NCBI RefSeq assembly: GCF_000821185.2
Contig: NZ_CP050855.1
Coordinates: forward strand, 1,116,001-1,180,000
Source of the DNA: Serratia symbiotica
GTDB lineage: Bacteria > Pseudomonadota > Gammaproteobacteria > Enterobacterales > Enterobacteriaceae
Reading direction: 5' to 3'
DNA length: 64,000 bases
Each line of letters starts with the position of its first letter. Position 1 is the stretch's first letter. Of this stretch, positions 1 through 9,100 are shown piece after piece. Made by a program: the position numbers and the translations under genes. Below the pieces are notes generated by a model. The model did no database searches. It saw nothing but the letters and a program-made list of their open reading frames with translations, and was not told the origin of the DNA.

Positions 1-41
1 GTCAAAAATAAATAGTATTTATAATTCAATAAATTAAATGT

Positions 42-56
42 TGGCATGGATTTTGA
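42..56 (+). promoter_or_regulatory. Sigma-54-type -24/-12 promoter of the psp operon
   Basis: TGGCAT, five bases, then TTGA matches the -24/-12 layout of sigma-54 promoters, with the GG of the -24 box in place and the -12 box imperfect (GA instead of GC/GT). It lies 64 bases before the pspA start. In relatives this promoter is driven by PspF, whose gene would be divergent and just outside the window. The spacing is seen; use of the promoter is inferred from the family. Confidence 0.6.
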
Positions 57-119
57 TGGTCTCTGATAGAACTTTACACGGCGTTTCAGACGCCATTAAA
101 AACCAAGAGGATGTGAATT

Positions 120-785
120 ATGGGTATTTTTTCTCGTTTTGCCGACATCGTGAACGCCAATATCAACACCCTGCTGGACAAAGCAGAGGATCCGCAGAAA
201 TTGGTACGCTTGATGATTCAGGAAATGGAAGACACACTGGTTGAAGTACGCTCCGCCTCGGCCCGTGCGCTGGCGCAGAAGAAGCAGCTACTACGTCGTA
301 TCGAACAGGGTGAAAACCAACTGAACGACTGGCAGCACAAAGCCGAGTTGGCGCTGCGCAAAGATAAAGAAGATTTGGCTCGCGCAGCACTGATTGAAAA
401 GCAAAGGGGCGCTGATCTGATCGCCACGCTGACGTATGAGCTATCCATCGTGGAGGAAACGCTGGCACGTATGAAGAGCGAAATCGGCGAGTTGGAAAAC
501 AAGCTGACCGAAACCCGGGCGCGCCAACACACATTGACGCTGCGCCACCAGGCGGCTTCCTCTTCTCGCGAAGTGCGCCGCCAACTCGACAGTGGCAAGC
601 TGGATGAAACCCTGGCGCGTTTCGAGCAGTTCGAACGCCGGATCGACCACATGGAAGCGGAAGCGGAAAGCATCAGCATCGGTAAAAAGAACGCTTTGGA
701 TCACGCGTTTGCCGAACTGAAAGCCGATGACGCTATCAGCGAGCAACTGGCAGCGCTGAAAGCCAAAATGAACCGCTCCGAGTAA
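120..785 (+). CDS. pspA: Phage shock protein A (PspA)
   Basis: 221-residue peripheral inner-membrane protein of the PspA/IM30 (ESCRT-III-like) family, the usual length. It begins [20 protein letters not shown], the N-terminal amphipathic helix, and the rest is almost continuous coiled coil (for example the [12 protein letters not shown] region and the final LKAKMNRSE). PspA binds stressed membrane and, in the absence of stress, holds PspF inactive. It is the first gene of pspABCD, 58 bases before pspB, behind a sigma-54-type promoter. The ATG at 120 is supported by an AGAGG-like site a few bases upstream. No damage is visible. Confidence 0.97.
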   Translation: MGIFSRFADIVNANINTLLDKAEDPQKLVRLMIQEMEDTLVEVRSASARALAQKKQLLRRIEQGENQLNDWQHKAELALRKDKEDLARAALIEKQRGADLIATLTYELSIVEETLARMKSEIGELENKLTETRARQHTLTLRHQAASSSREVRRQLDSGKLDETLARFEQFERRIDHMEAEAESISIGKKNALDHAFAELKADDAISEQLAALKAKMNRSE

Positions 786-843
786 GGCGGCAGCGGCCAT
801 GGCGCAAGCGGCCGCCATCCAAAGACCCTAAAAAGGAATAGAA

Positions 844-1068
844 ATGAGTGCATTATTACTTGCCATTCCGTTGACACTCTTTGTGTTGTTTGTCTTGCCG
901 ATTTGGCTTTGGTTGCATTACAGCCATCGGCAATCTGGCATTCAACTGAGCCATCAGGAGATGCAGCGTTTATCGCAGTTGACTGAAGATGCCAAACGCA
1001 TGCGTGAACGTATTCAGGTGCTGGAAAAGATCCTTGATGCCGAACACCCGAACTGGAGAGGATCATGA
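844..1068 (+). CDS. pspB: Phage shock protein B (PspB)
   Basis: 74-residue bitopic membrane protein with one N-terminal transmembrane helix (about residues 4-24, rich in Leu, Val and Phe) followed by a charged helical cytoplasmic tail. This is the standard PspB plan and length. PspB works with PspC as the membrane sensor that pulls PspA off PspF. An AAGGAATAG ribosome site precedes ATG 844. Its end overlaps pspC by four bases (ATGA), so the two are translationally coupled. Confidence 0.96.
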   Translation: MSALLLAIPLTLFVLFVLPIWLWLHYSHRQSGIQLSHQEMQRLSQLTEDAKRMRERIQVLEKILDAEHPNWRGS

Positions 1069-1427
1069 TGAGCAACATTCTGGGTAGTAAAAAACTGTAT
1101 CGTGTGCCAGAAGAAGGCAGAGTGAAAGGCGTGTGTGCCGGTCTGGCGCACTATTTTGATGTGCCGGTGCGGTTGATCCGCGTCATGGCTGTATTGTCGC
1201 TTTTTTTCGGCCTATTTTTATTCACTCTGGCGGCCTATATCACGTTGGTATGGGTATTGGATGAAGCCCCAGCCAGTCATTTTGACGAAGAACAGCAAAA
1301 ATCGCCACGTCAGTTGCTCGATCAACTGGCGTATCAGCTAGGCAGCGGCGAACAGCAACTGCGACAGGTTGAACGCTACGTGACCTCCGATACCTTCAGC
1401 GTGCAAAGCCGCTTCGGCAAGCTTTAA
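1065..1427 (+). CDS. pspC: Phage shock protein C (PspC)
   Basis: 120-residue membrane protein with the PspC domain. The N-terminal KLYRVPEEGRVKGVCAGLAH segment is followed by a hydrophobic region (about residues 40-68) and a polar C-terminal tail with a short coiled coil. It is the partner of PspB in sensing envelope stress. The start overlaps the end of pspB by four bases. The operon order pspA-B-C-D is preserved and the gene looks intact. Confidence 0.96.
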   Translation: MMSNILGSKKLYRVPEEGRVKGVCAGLAHYFDVPVRLIRVMAVLSLFFGLFLFTLAAYITLVWVLDEAPASHFDEEQQKSPRQLLDQLAYQLGSGEQQLRQVERYVTSDTFSVQSRFGKL

Positions 1428-1463
1428 ACCTGTTGCTACGCAACATACCGGAGGGTATCGCCA

Positions 1464-1712
1464 ATGAATAAAAACTCTACCGTGAATATCGACAAAGCGG
1501 GTGGATTTAAACCGGGATCGGGAGCTATGTTGAAGACCTTGTCTAAAGTTATGCTCATAGCGTTACTGAATTACGGTCCGGCGGGTGCGGCTCACTGGCT
1601 GTTGAAGGCTGTGGGCCGCAAACCGATCCGCGTTGTATTGGCGTTGGTGCTGGAACTGTTGTTCCACAAGGGGCTAAGCAAGGTGTTGGGGCGTGATGCA
1701 AAGGGCAACTAA
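1464..1712 (+). CDS. pspD: Phage shock protein D (PspD)
   Basis: 82-residue small protein in the pspD position, with a hydrophobic middle (LSKVMLIALLNYGPAGAAHW) that resembles the PspD family. Its biochemical role is not well defined even in E. coli, where it is a peripheral inner-membrane protein. A GGAGGGTATCGCC ribosome site precedes ATG 1464. The gene ends on the A of the ycjX start, so it is coupled to it. Confidence 0.88.
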   Translation: MNKNSTVNIDKAGGFKPGSGAMLKTLSKVMLIALLNYGPAGAAHWLLKAVGRKPIRVVLALVLELLFHKGLSKVLGRDAKGN

Positions 1713-3109
1713 TGAAACGATTGCAAAATGAGTTAACTTCACTGGTCAACCGTGGAATGGATCGCCATTTGTGTCTGGCAGTAACGGGCCTGAGCCGTAG
1801 CGGTAAAACGGCTTTTATCACTGCTTTTGTCAACCAATTACTGCACGTACAGAGTGGGGCGCGCCTGCCGTTATTTTCGCCAGTGCGCGAGGGGCGTCTG
1901 CTGGGTGTCAAACGCATTGCGCAGCGTAACCTGGGCATCCAGCGCTTTACCTATGATCAAGGGTTGGCGCAGTTATACGGTACACCGCCAAGCTGGCCGA
2001 CCCCGACACGCGGCGTCAGCGAGATCTGCCTGACGTTGCGTTACCGTTCCAACAGTTCGCTGCTACGTCATTTCAAAGAGACCTCCACGTTATATCTGGA
2101 AATTATCGATTATCCCGGTGAATGGCTGCTGGATTTGCCGATGCTCGAACAGGATTACCTGGTCTGGTCGCGCCAGATGGTGGGGCTACTGCAAGGTAAT
2201 CGCGCTCAGTGGGCCAAACCGTGGTTGGATCTGTGCAAAAGCTGTGACCCACTGGCACCCGCCGATGAGAACAGGCTGGCGGCGATCGCCCAGAGTTACA
2301 CCGACTACCTGCTGCGCTGCAAACATGAAGGGCTGCACTTTATTCAGCCGGGGCGCTTCGTGCTGCCGGGTGATCTGGCAGGCACGCCCGCACTGCAATT
2401 CTTTCCGTGGCCGAATGTTGACACCCTCGGCGAACCAAGGTTGGCACAGGCTGACAAGCACACCTACATCGGCATGCTGCGCGCACGTTTTAATTACTAT
2501 TGTCAATCGATTGTCAAAAACTTCTATCAGCAACATTTTGCCCGCATCGATCGGCAGATCGTGCTGGTCGATTGCCTACAAGCGCTTAACAGTGGGCCAC
2601 AAGCATTCAACGAGATGCGCTTGGCGCTTAGCCAATTGATGCAGAGTTTCCATTATGGCAAACGCACGTTGTTGCGTCGGCTGTTTTCGCCCACCATCGA
2701 CAAACTGATGTTTGCCGCGACTAAGGGGGATCATATCACTGCCGATCAGCACGCCAATCTGGTCTCGCTGTTGCAGCAGTTAGTACAGGAAGCCTGGCAA
2801 AACGCCGCATTTGAGGGCATCAGCATGGATTGTGTCGCTCTGGCAGCGGTGCAGGCCACTGAAAGCGGCATTGTTGAACACCAGGGGCAGTCTATACCGG
2901 CGCTGAAGGGCAATCGGCTGGATGATGGCGCACCACTGACGGTGTTTCCTGGCGAAGTGCCTGCGCGTCTGCCAGGGCCAGCGTTCTGGCAACATCAAGG
3001 GTTCCATTTTGACCCATTCCGTCCGCGTACCATGAACGTGGACAGCCCTTTGCCGCACATCCGCCTGGATGCGGCGATGGAGTTTTTACTGGGAGAGACA
3101 TTGCGATGA
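1712..3109 (+). CDS. ycjX: YcjX-type P-loop NTPase (DUF463)
   Basis: 465 residues, the usual YcjX length. A P-loop GLSRSGKT sits at about residues 26-33, near the N-terminus, and the rest follows the YcjX family (the conserved [16 protein letters not shown] stretch around residue 130). YcjX is a GTPase-like protein co-regulated with psp genes and its function is undefined. Its start overlaps pspD by one base and its end overlaps ycjF by four, so pspABCD-ycjXF form one transcription unit here. Confidence 0.95.
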   Translation: MKRLQNELTSLVNRGMDRHLCLAVTGLSRSGKTAFITAFVNQLLHVQSGARLPLFSPVREGRLLGVKRIAQRNLGIQRFTYDQGLAQLYGTPPSWPTPTRGVSEICLTLRYRSNSSLLRHFKETSTLYLEIIDYPGEWLLDLPMLEQDYLVWSRQMVGLLQGNRAQWAKPWLDLCKSCDPLAPADENRLAAIAQSYTDYLLRCKHEGLHFIQPGRFVLPGDLAGTPALQFFPWPNVDTLGEPRLAQADKHTYIGMLRARFNYYCQSIVKNFYQQHFARIDRQIVLVDCLQALNSGPQAFNEMRLALSQLMQSFHYGKRTLLRRLFSPTIDKLMFAATKGDHITADQHANLVSLLQQLVQEAWQNAAFEGISMDCVALAAVQATESGIVEHQGQSIPALKGNRLDDGAPLTVFPGEVPARLPGPAFWQHQGFHFDPFRPRTMNVDSPLPHIRLDAAMEFLLGETLR

Positions 3110-4161
3110 ATGAGTCGATCAAACCCCGTATCGATTTTGAACAACCGCTATCGCCATCCCAGGCCCTGGAGTTGCGCGCTGGCATCACCTTTGATCCTGA
3201 CCAGGCCGAGCGCTTTTATCCGACGGCACCTGAGCTGCAACAGGAAGAAGAACATGCCGAAGGCATCATTATGGCAGTACTGAGGCCGAGACGTAGCCTA
3301 TGGCGCACCATGGTCACCGTCGGGTTGGTACTGTTCGCTGCCAGCCTAGTGGCGCAGAGCGTGCAATGGCTGCATACCGCTTGGGGGCAGCAGGATTGGA
3401 TTGCCATCGGCAGCAGTGTGGCCGGTGGCCTGATCCTCTTTGCTGGCATTGGCTCGCTGATCACCGAATGGTACCGCCTGTATCGTTTGCGTCAACGGGC
3501 GCAAGAGCGCGACCTGGCGCGCGAACTGCTGCACAGCCACGGCCTGGGCAAAGGCCGTGCATTCTGTGAGACGCTGGCACGTCAGGCTGGGTTGGAGCAG
3601 GGGCATCCAGCGCTGCAGCGCTGGCAGGCTTCATTACATGAAACCCAGAACGATCGCGAGGTGGTGGAACTGTACGCCAAGCTGGTGCAGCCAGTGCTGG
3701 ATAACCAGGCGCGTCGGGAAATCAGCCATTCGGCTGCCGAGTCAACGTTGATGATCGCCATCAGCCCGTTAGCGCTGGTTGACATGGCGTTTATCGCTTG
3801 GCGCAACATTCGCCTGATTAATCGCATCGCCGCGTTATATGGTATTGAACTGGGCTATTTTAGCCGCATTCGGCTATTTCGATTGGTGCTGCTGAACATT
3901 GCCTTTGCGGGGGCATCCGAACTGGTACGTGAGGTGGGAATGGACTGGATGTCGCAAGATCTGGCTGCAAGGCTGTCAGCACGTGCAGCGCAGGGCATTG
4001 GTGCAGGCTTATTGACCGCACGGCTGGGTATCAATGCGATGGAGCTGTGCCGACCGCTGCCCTGGCTAGAAGGAGAAAAGCCAAAGCTTGGAGACTTCCG
4101 CAGCCAACTGATTGGTCAGTTGAAAGACAGGCTGAAAAAGCGCGATGGCAAAGCAAAATAA
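3106..4161 (+). CDS. ycjF: YcjF family inner-membrane protein (DUF697)
   Basis: 351 residues. The N-terminal part is cytoplasmic, two transmembrane helices follow (about residues 68-86 and 100-122), and the C-terminal half matches the DUF697 region ([20 protein letters not shown]). This is the usual YcjF plan and length. It is coupled to ycjX by a four-base overlap and is the last gene of the psp-linked unit. The function is not established; co-regulation with psp suggests an envelope-stress role. Confidence 0.95.
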   Translation: MNESIKPRIDFEQPLSPSQALELRAGITFDPDQAERFYPTAPELQQEEEHAEGIIMAVLRPRRSLWRTMVTVGLVLFAASLVAQSVQWLHTAWGQQDWIAIGSSVAGGLILFAGIGSLITEWYRLYRLRQRAQERDLARELLHSHGLGKGRAFCETLARQAGLEQGHPALQRWQASLHETQNDREVVELYAKLVQPVLDNQARREISHSAAESTLMIAISPLALVDMAFIAWRNIRLINRIAALYGIELGYFSRIRLFRLVLLNIAFAGASELVREVGMDWMSQDLAARLSARAAQGIGAGLLTARLGINAMELCRPLPWLEGEKPKLGDFRSQLIGQLKDRLKKRDGKAK

Positions 4162-4209
4162 TTCGCTGGCAACTACCGCTACTTGACGAAAGTCGATCCT
4201 CCCGGCTAT

Positions 4210-4274
4210 CGCCAGTAAATGTAGGCTGGTTATGATCACGCGTTAACATGACGCCAGAAGGGTATTTACTGGCG
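4210..4274. repeat. Inverted repeat downstream of ycjF
   Basis: CGCCAGTAAAT at 4210-4220 is exactly complementary to ATTTACTGGCG at 4264-4274 and is followed by TTTAAAA. The 43-base spacer is long for an ordinary terminator. It could still end the psp-ycjXF transcript or be the ends of a lost small element. Confidence 0.5.
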
Positions 4275-4317
4275 TTTAAAATCAGCGACGACGCCAATAA
4301 ATCAACGTTCTATACCC

Positions 4318-4343
4318 TAAGAACTTAATGGGATAGGTTCTTA
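4318..4343 (-). repeat. Terminal piece of the CCTATCCCA-type repeat
   Basis: Read on the minus strand this is TAAGAACCTATCCCATTAAG, almost the same as the left end of the two longer copies around ydgH (38493 and 39659). Only the end is present here, next to an interspersed repeat that begins at 4343. Confidence 0.5.
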
Positions 4344-4451
4344 ATAATTCAAGTAGCGATAAGGCGGCACCCCAGGCACTACCCCCATTCAGTGACGGGG
4401 GGTAGCGAGGAAGGCTAACGCACAGGCAACTTGGAGTATGTCGGGTATATC
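4343..4451 (+). repeat. Interspersed intergenic repeat, copy 1
   Basis: About 108 bases beginning AATAATTCAAGTAGCGATAA and ending with a TTGGAGTATGTCGGGTATAT-like sequence. The same architecture, including GGCGGCACCCCAGGC and the GCTAACGC core, recurs at 8993-9100. The ends are partly complementary, so the RNA could fold. Repeats of this kind (AATAATTCAAG...CTTGAAGTATGACGGGTAT) are widespread between genes in Serratia and Yersinia relatives, which is part of the taxonomic inference. Confidence 0.7.
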
Positions 4452-4544
4452 AACTTTTGCTGACAGATTGCTTCTACTGCTTGGGGTGAGGGAGTATCAT
4501 TATCACCAGTCATTTCCGCCGTTGTAGAGATAAGGCCAATACTG

Positions 4545-6107
4545 ATGCGTTTGGAAGTATTTTGTGAAGACCGGCTCGGTCTCACTCGAGAATTACTCGA
4601 TCTTTTGGTATCGCGCTGCATTGATTTACGTGGCATCGAAATCGCTCCCATTGGCCGTATTTACCTCAACTTCTCCCAGCTTGAATTTGACACTTTCCGC
4701 GTGTTGATGGCGGAGATCCGCCATATTGACGGCGTGACTGATGTGCGCACCGTCAATTTCATGCCGTCCGAACGTGAACATCGTGCGTTGCGTGCGTTAC
4801 TGGAATCAATGCCGGAACCGGTGTTGTCGATCGACATGAAAGGCAAGGTCGAACTGGCCAACCCGGCAGCTCAGGTGCTGTTTAGCTTAAGCGAGGACAA
4901 AATCCGCCACCAGACGGCCAGCGCGCTGATCGGCGGCTACAACTTCAACTGCTGGCTAGAGAGCGAACACACCGCGCCACATTCCGCGCGGGTGGTGATC
5001 CGCAGCCAGGACTTCCTGATGGATATCACGCCGATTTATCTGGAAGACGAGGATCAGCACAACAACGCCGTGGGGGCGGTAGTAATGCTGAGATCAACCG
5101 CGCGGATGGGGCGTCAGTTGCAGGATCTTTCGGTCAATGACGATACCGAATTCGATCATATCGTTGCCGTCAGCGCACCGATGTGTCATGTGCTGGAACA
5201 GGCGCGCAAGCTGGCGATGTTCGATGCGCCGCTACTGATCGTCGGCGACACTGGCACCGGCAAAGATATTCTGGCGCACGCCTGCCACCTACGCAGCCCG
5301 CGCGGTAAACAGCCATTTCTGGCGTTGAACTGCGCTGCATTGCCGGATGATGTGATGGAAAGTGAACTGTTCGGCCATGCGCCGGGCGCTTATCCTAACG
5401 CATTGGAAGGTAAGAAGGGCTTTTTCGAGCAAGCCAACGGGGGGTCGGTGCTACTGGACGAAATCGGTGAGATGTCGCCGCGCATGCAAACCAAGTTACT
5501 GCGCTTTCTCAATGACGGCACTTTCCGCCGCGTGGGTGAGGAGCATGAAGTACATGTCGATGTACGGGTAATCTGTGCGACTCAGAAGAACCTGACTGAA
5601 CTGGTGCAGCGCAACGAGTTCCGTGAAGATCTCTATTATCGCCTCAACGTACTCAACATTACCATTCCGCCGCTGCGCGCGCGTCCGCAAGACATCATGC
5701 CGTTGACCGAATTGTTTGTAGCACGTTTCGCCGATGAGCAAGGCGTGGCGCGGCCTAGGTTGGCCAACGATTTGGGTAGTTTCCTCCGTCAGTACGCCTG
5801 GCCGGGCAACGTGAGGCAATTGAAAAACGCCATCTATCGTGCTCTGACTCAGGCCGAGGGTTACGAGCTGCGTCCGCAGGATATTGTGCTGCCAGAGTTC
5901 AACGGAGATCTGCCACTGGGGGATGACGTGTTGGAGGGATCATTGGACAATATCAGCAAGCGTTTTGAACGCTCGGTGCTGACACGGTTGTACCGCACTT
6001 ATCCCAGCACCCGCAAGCTGGCGAGGCGGTTGGGCGTATCCCATACTGCCATCGCCAATAAGTTGCGTGAGTACGGGTTAAGCAGCCGCAAAGTAGGCAA
6101 AGAGTAA
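4545..6107 (+). CDS. tyrR: Transcriptional regulator TyrR
   Basis: 520 residues (E. coli TyrR has 513). Domains in order: ACT-like N-terminus (1-75), PAS domain (about 80-190), AAA+ domain (about 205-430) with Walker A GDTGTGK at 234-240 and Walker B SVLLDEIGEM near 304, and a C-terminal Fis-type helix-turn-helix (STRKLARRLGVSHTAIANKL). The GAFTGA loop of sigma-54 activators is replaced by GAYPNA, as expected for TyrR, which works with sigma-70 to regulate aromatic amino acid synthesis and transport. It is followed by convergent tpx. Intact. Confidence 0.97.
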   Translation: MRLEVFCEDRLGLTRELLDLLVSRCIDLRGIEIAPIGRIYLNFSQLEFDTFRVLMAEIRHIDGVTDVRTVNFMPSEREHRALRALLESMPEPVLSIDMKGKVELANPAAQVLFSLSEDKIRHQTASALIGGYNFNCWLESEHTAPHSARVVIRSQDFLMDITPIYLEDEDQHNNAVGAVVMLRSTARMGRQLQDLSVNDDTEFDHIVAVSAPMCHVLEQARKLAMFDAPLLIVGDTGTGKDILAHACHLRSPRGKQPFLALNCAALPDDVMESELFGHAPGAYPNALEGKKGFFEQANGGSVLLDEIGEMSPRMQTKLLRFLNDGTFRRVGEEHEVHVDVRVICATQKNLTELVQRNEFREDLYYRLNVLNITIPPLRARPQDIMPLTELFVARFADEQGVARPRLANDLGSFLRQYAWPGNVRQLKNAIYRALTQAEGYELRPQDIVLPEFNGDLPLGDDVLEGSLDNISKRFERSVLTRLYRTYPSTRKLARRLGVSHTAIANKLREYGLSSRKVGKE

Positions 6108-6152
6108 AAAGAGCCTGGCAATGCCTTTGGGTTTACCGGGGGCGGGTTGTTT

Positions 6153-6656
6153 TTATTTCAACGCCGCCAACGCTGCATCGTAATTCGGTTCGCTGGTGAT
6201 TTCATCCACAAGCTCGCTGTACAAAACGTTATCTTGGCTATCTAGCACCACCACGGCACGGGCGGCCAGGCCCGCCAACGGCCCATCAGTGATGTCAACA
6301 CCATAGCTCTGTTTGAACGCTGCGCCCCGCAGGGTGGACAGCGTCATCACGTTGTTCAGGCCCTCTGCGCCGCAAAAACGGGATTGGGCGAATGGCAGAT
6401 CAGAAGAAATGCACAACACCACGGTATTGTCCATGTCGCTGGCCAACTGGTTAAATTTACGTACTGAACTCGCGCAAACGCCGGTGTCAACGCTAGGGAA
6501 AATGTTAAGGACTTTGCGTTTACCTACAAAGCTGCTCAGCGCTACGTCTGACAGGTCTTTGGCAACCAGCGAGAAGGCTTTGGCTTGTTCGCCCGGCTGC
6601 GGCAGTTTGCCTGCCACGCTGAGCGGATTGCCTTGAAAATGTACGGTTTGAGTCAT
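6153..6656 (-). CDS. tpx: Thiol peroxidase (Tpx)
   Basis: 167-residue atypical 2-Cys peroxiredoxin that reduces lipid and other hydroperoxides with thioredoxin. The peroxidatic cysteine is C61 in [11 protein letters not shown] and the resolving cysteine is C95 in SRFCGAEG; an extra cysteine is at 82. Length and motifs match Tpx. A GGAAGC-type ribosome site precedes the ATG. It lies convergent to tyrR, as in other enterics. Intact. Confidence 0.97.
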   Translation of the reverse strand: MTQTVHFQGNPLSVAGKLPQPGEQAKAFSLVAKDLSDVALSSFVGKRKVLNIFPSVDTGVCASSVRKFNQLASDMDNTVVLCISSDLPFAQSRFCGAEGLNNVMTLSTLRGAAFKQSYGVDITDGPLAGLAARAVVVLDSQDNVLYSELVDEITSEPNYDAALAALK

Positions 6657-6973
6657 CGTTAGCTTCCTTTTACAGGTGTGTATACCAAGGCCATGAACCC
6701 AAATGGCCGGTTGGCCGTGTATAACATTAGGTTCATCCCCTGGCGTCAGTTTATGTCAACCAGGTTGGATTGGATACGCAAAGTTTATGATTTCGCCTTG
6801 TCGGCCACCCGCCAACTGAGTTCTGCGCTCTTTCCTCTTGCTGCCACGCGCAGGGCCTGCACACCATGTGTAGGTTAATGGTAAGCGTGGTTGTAACCTT
6901 GCAACTAGCCACATTTATATTAATGTTATCATTAACCTAATCAGGCGGCGTTATTATCCAGGGACAGGGGTAT
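6657..6973. other. Region between tpx and the first accessory island; no clear gene
   Basis: About 317 bases. I see no convincing coding region. The tpx promoter should lie in the first 100 bases. GC content drops sharply after about 6900 (AACCTTGCAACTAGCCACAT and onward), marking the start of the accessory island. The usual enteric neighbours of tpx (ycjG and mpaA) are not visible. Confidence 0.5.
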
Positions 6974-7150
6974 ATGATTAATTCAGTACCGATTTCGGCT
7001 TCCCTACTTGCATGGATTGATGAGGAAATTGATTTATCTACTTTTAGTGATCGCCGACACGCCAGCTGCTTTAAATCCCTGATGCATGGAATACTGACTG
7101 TTTTGCCGGTAACGGTTCTGGCGGAGGCGACGGAAAAACTGGACTGGTAA
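6974..7150 (+). CDS. Small hypothetical protein
   Basis: 58-residue reading frame starting MINSVPISASLLAWIDEEID, preceded by an AGGGGTAT stretch that could serve as a ribosome site. I do not recognise it. It lies just before a decayed IS1-type element and may be a fragment of a longer gene or of a transposon passenger. Confidence 0.3.
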   Translation: MINSVPISASLLAWIDEEIDLSTFSDRRHASCFKSLMHGILTVLPVTVLAEATEKLDW

Positions 7151-7330
7151 AGCCAGCGATGGAAGGGTTAATTATTTCAAAAGTTGGTTTTCACAAAGAC
7201 GGAGATGAAAATCCTGGACACGATGGTTAAAGATGCAGCACAAATAACATCATCACCGTCACTTGAAAAGAGGCGCGACTGACGGCGCTGAAATCGCCGG
7301 ATGCGGATTGCCCTGGAAAATAACCATACC

Positions 7331-7804
7331 GGTGATGCCTCCAATGAGTTGAACAGGTATTAGCCAGAACGCCGCCAATTTTGTGTTATCGCCATACCAT
7401 ATCCTGTGTTGTCGGGCCTTGCTGCGGACAAAGCTCCATTGTTCATCCAGTGCGCAGATGAGTGCTATATCAGCATAAGCGACCGGAGAGGGGATTACCC
7501 GACACGGCGAGAGTTTTTAAAATGCGAATGACCGTGTTGATACCGATTTTCAGCGTTTTGGCGGTATCACGGACACTGGCACCATTACGATGTTGCCCTG
7601 CGTGCCGGGCTTAGAGGCTTCATAGATAAAAGAAAGCTGAAAAGCGCGGCGACATGATTTGCAGAGAAATCTCTGATGCCCTGACGGGGTGCGCCCATAG
7701 CGGCAGACATCATCAGACTGGCAGTGAGGGAGCAGTAACGCTGGCCACAGGGATACTTAAAAGTCCGCATTATACACCAGATAAACTAATTGGCGGCATC
7801 ACCT
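7331..7804 (-). mobile_element. Internally deleted IS1-family element
   Basis: The right end (7786-7804, reading GGTGATGCCGCCAATTAG on the minus strand) resembles the IS1 terminal repeat, and GGTGATGCCTCCAATGAG at 7331-7348 on the plus strand is an almost identical inverted copy. Inside, minus-strand frames encode IS1-like InsA pieces (GHQRFLCKSCR, FQLSFIYEASKPGTQGNIV, RDTAKTLKIGINTVIR) and an InsB piece (CALDEQWSFVRSKARQH) in different frames. At 474 bp it is much shorter than the 768 bp of IS1, so the rest of InsB is deleted. No flanking target duplication was found. It cannot encode a working transposase. Confidence 0.7.
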
Positions 7805-7860
7805 GTAAAGGTTGGGTTGTCAGTAGGTGAAGCAATATTAGAGGAAGATCCTGAGAAAAA

Positions 7861-8115
7861 ATGAGCGTTACAAGCGAGAGCATAATATCTGGGGCAATTG
7901 CTGTTGGAGCAACTGTTGAGTGTGGCACCGAAATTAGTAGGAAAGTTATTTCAAGGCTTCATAATAATTTTGTAAATAAATTAAACCTTAATAAATACGC
8001 CAGGTTCAGAAAGTTAAGAGATAATGATGACGTAAAAACGGTTAGAATATGGGGCGAGGATGTAATCGAAAATAAAAATTGCTGGTGCATTAGAAAAAAC
8101 TCAAAGAGGCAATGA
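7861..8115 (+). CDS. Hypothetical protein, accessory island
   Basis: 84-residue frame starting MSVTSESIISGAIAVGATVE, AT-rich, with a possible GAGGAAG ribosome site 18 bases upstream (rather far). The N-terminus is small-residue rich and hydrophobic, the C-terminal half is basic (NLNKYARFRKLRDN). I do not recognise it. Its position immediately after an IS1 end suggests acquired DNA. Confidence 0.4.
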   Translation: MSVTSESIISGAIAVGATVECGTEISRKVISRLHNNFVNKLNLNKYARFRKLRDNDDVKTVRIWGEDVIENKNCWCIRKNSKRQ

Positions 8116-8217
8116 ATTGGCCTGATGCGGAAGACCATTAACCGTCTTAAAATAAAAAGTCACCGAAAAAAAATTAAGACAATAGACTTATAGCAGCATC
8201 GTCAACATCTTCAAAAT

Positions 8218-8559
8218 TTGGATCAACTTAAGAGAACGAATAGGAGAACTGTATTACCAAAGGAAATTATTCACTACATGGTGGACAACTCAATTAAGGT
8301 TAAAGGGTTAACTATTACTCAATATGTACAGTGGTTTGGGGAAATGAAGCCAGAGGTAAGAGTCACATATATTGATTCAAGCATGTTTGAGCTTAAGGGT
8401 GATAATATCAATCACATAATTGATGTACTCAATGAACTCTATTCTGATGATGAGTGTAGTGACGAGATTTATGCAGATACTGAACTGCCGCGCAGTGTGG
8501 GCCTTTTACCTGAACAAGACGATAATGATGGAGATATATGGGGTGCAGGCTTAAAGTAA
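8218..8559 (+). CDS. Hypothetical protein, accessory island
   Basis: 113-residue frame opening with a TTG at 8218; an ATG at 8278 would give a 93-residue protein. The C-terminal third is acidic (LYSDDECSDEIYADTE, QDDNDGD). Not recognised. It follows the 84-residue ORF by about 100 bases on the same strand, and both share the low GC of the island. Confidence 0.4.
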   Translation: MDQLKRTNRRTVLPKEIIHYMVDNSIKVKGLTITQYVQWFGEMKPEVRVTYIDSSMFELKGDNINHIIDVLNELYSDDECSDEIYADTELPRSVGLLPEQDDNDGDIWGAGLK

Positions 8560-8704
8560 GCGATCGAGCTGGTTTAAGATCTTCAGGAGTTTTAAGATTT
8601 TTAGCCAGTTTGTTGGTCAAAGCCTGCAACTGTTTTCGTCCATATGTTCCCGTGCTTTTGATGTAGGATTGAACACATCAAAATCTGGCAATGGCAAAAA
8701 TATA

Positions 8705-8772
8705 TTTGCGTATTAAATTATTATGCTATAATAGATATGCTGAATAATTATATTCACGTGTTCATTATAGCA
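8705..8772 (+). promoter_or_regulatory. Candidate promoter with flanking inverted repeat
   Basis: TTTGCG at 8705-8710 and TATAAT at 8727-8732 are 16 bases apart, about 65 bases before the small secreted peptide. TGCTATAAT at 8724-8732 (which contains the -10 box) is exactly complementary to ATTATAGCA at 8764-8772. The repeat could be an operator or a leader hairpin. The match is seen; function is inferred. Confidence 0.45.
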
Positions 8773-8797
8773 TCAACATAAACTAAGCGGGTTAATT

Positions 8798-8962
8798 ATG
8801 AATAAATTCAATAAATTCAATAAATTAATTGCAGTCACATTGCTTGTTGGTAGCGCAATTTCTGCTGCTGCATATGCTGAAGAAGAAGCTGTACCTATCT
8901 TTTGCGCCGGTGATGAAGTTGCGCAGGAGGTTGACGGCACTTGGATATGTGTTAAATCTTAA
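8798..8962 (+). CDS. Short secreted two-cysteine peptide
   Basis: 54-residue protein. The first 27 residues form a good Sec signal peptide: a basic, Lys/Asn-rich start (two tandem NKF units, from a repeated AATAAATTC), a hydrophobic core LIAVTLLVGSAIS and an AxA cleavage site (AAAYA). The mature part would be about 27 residues, acidic, with two cysteines (IFCAGDE and TWICVKS) that could form one disulfide. It has its own candidate promoter. I do not know the family; a small periplasmic, secreted or defence-type peptide is possible. Confidence 0.55.
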   Translation: MNKFNKFNKLIAVTLLVGSAISAAAYAEEEAVPIFCAGDEVAQEVDGTWICVKS

Positions 8963-8992
8963 TGATTTTTTAACAGGGTCCTTTATATCCTA

Positions 8993-9100
8993 AATAATTC
9001 GCGTTGCAGCAAGGCGGCACCCCAGGCGCTTACCCCGTAGGTGGCTGGGGTGAGCGGGTAAAGCTAACGCTTAGGCAATTTGAAGTATGACGGGTTATAT
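8993..9100 (+). repeat. Interspersed intergenic repeat, copy 2
   Basis: Same element as at 4343-4451: AATAATTCGCGTTGCAGCAA start, GGCGGCACCCCAGGC core, GCTAACGCTTAGGCAATTTG and an end in GAAGTATGACGGGTTATAT. It follows the stop of the small secreted peptide by 30 bases and may affect the 3' end of its mRNA. Confidence 0.7.

Noticed and set aside
4343..4451. Intergenic repeat as a riboswitch for tyrR
   Set aside because: The same sequence occurs at 8993 in an unrelated setting, so it is an interspersed repeat.
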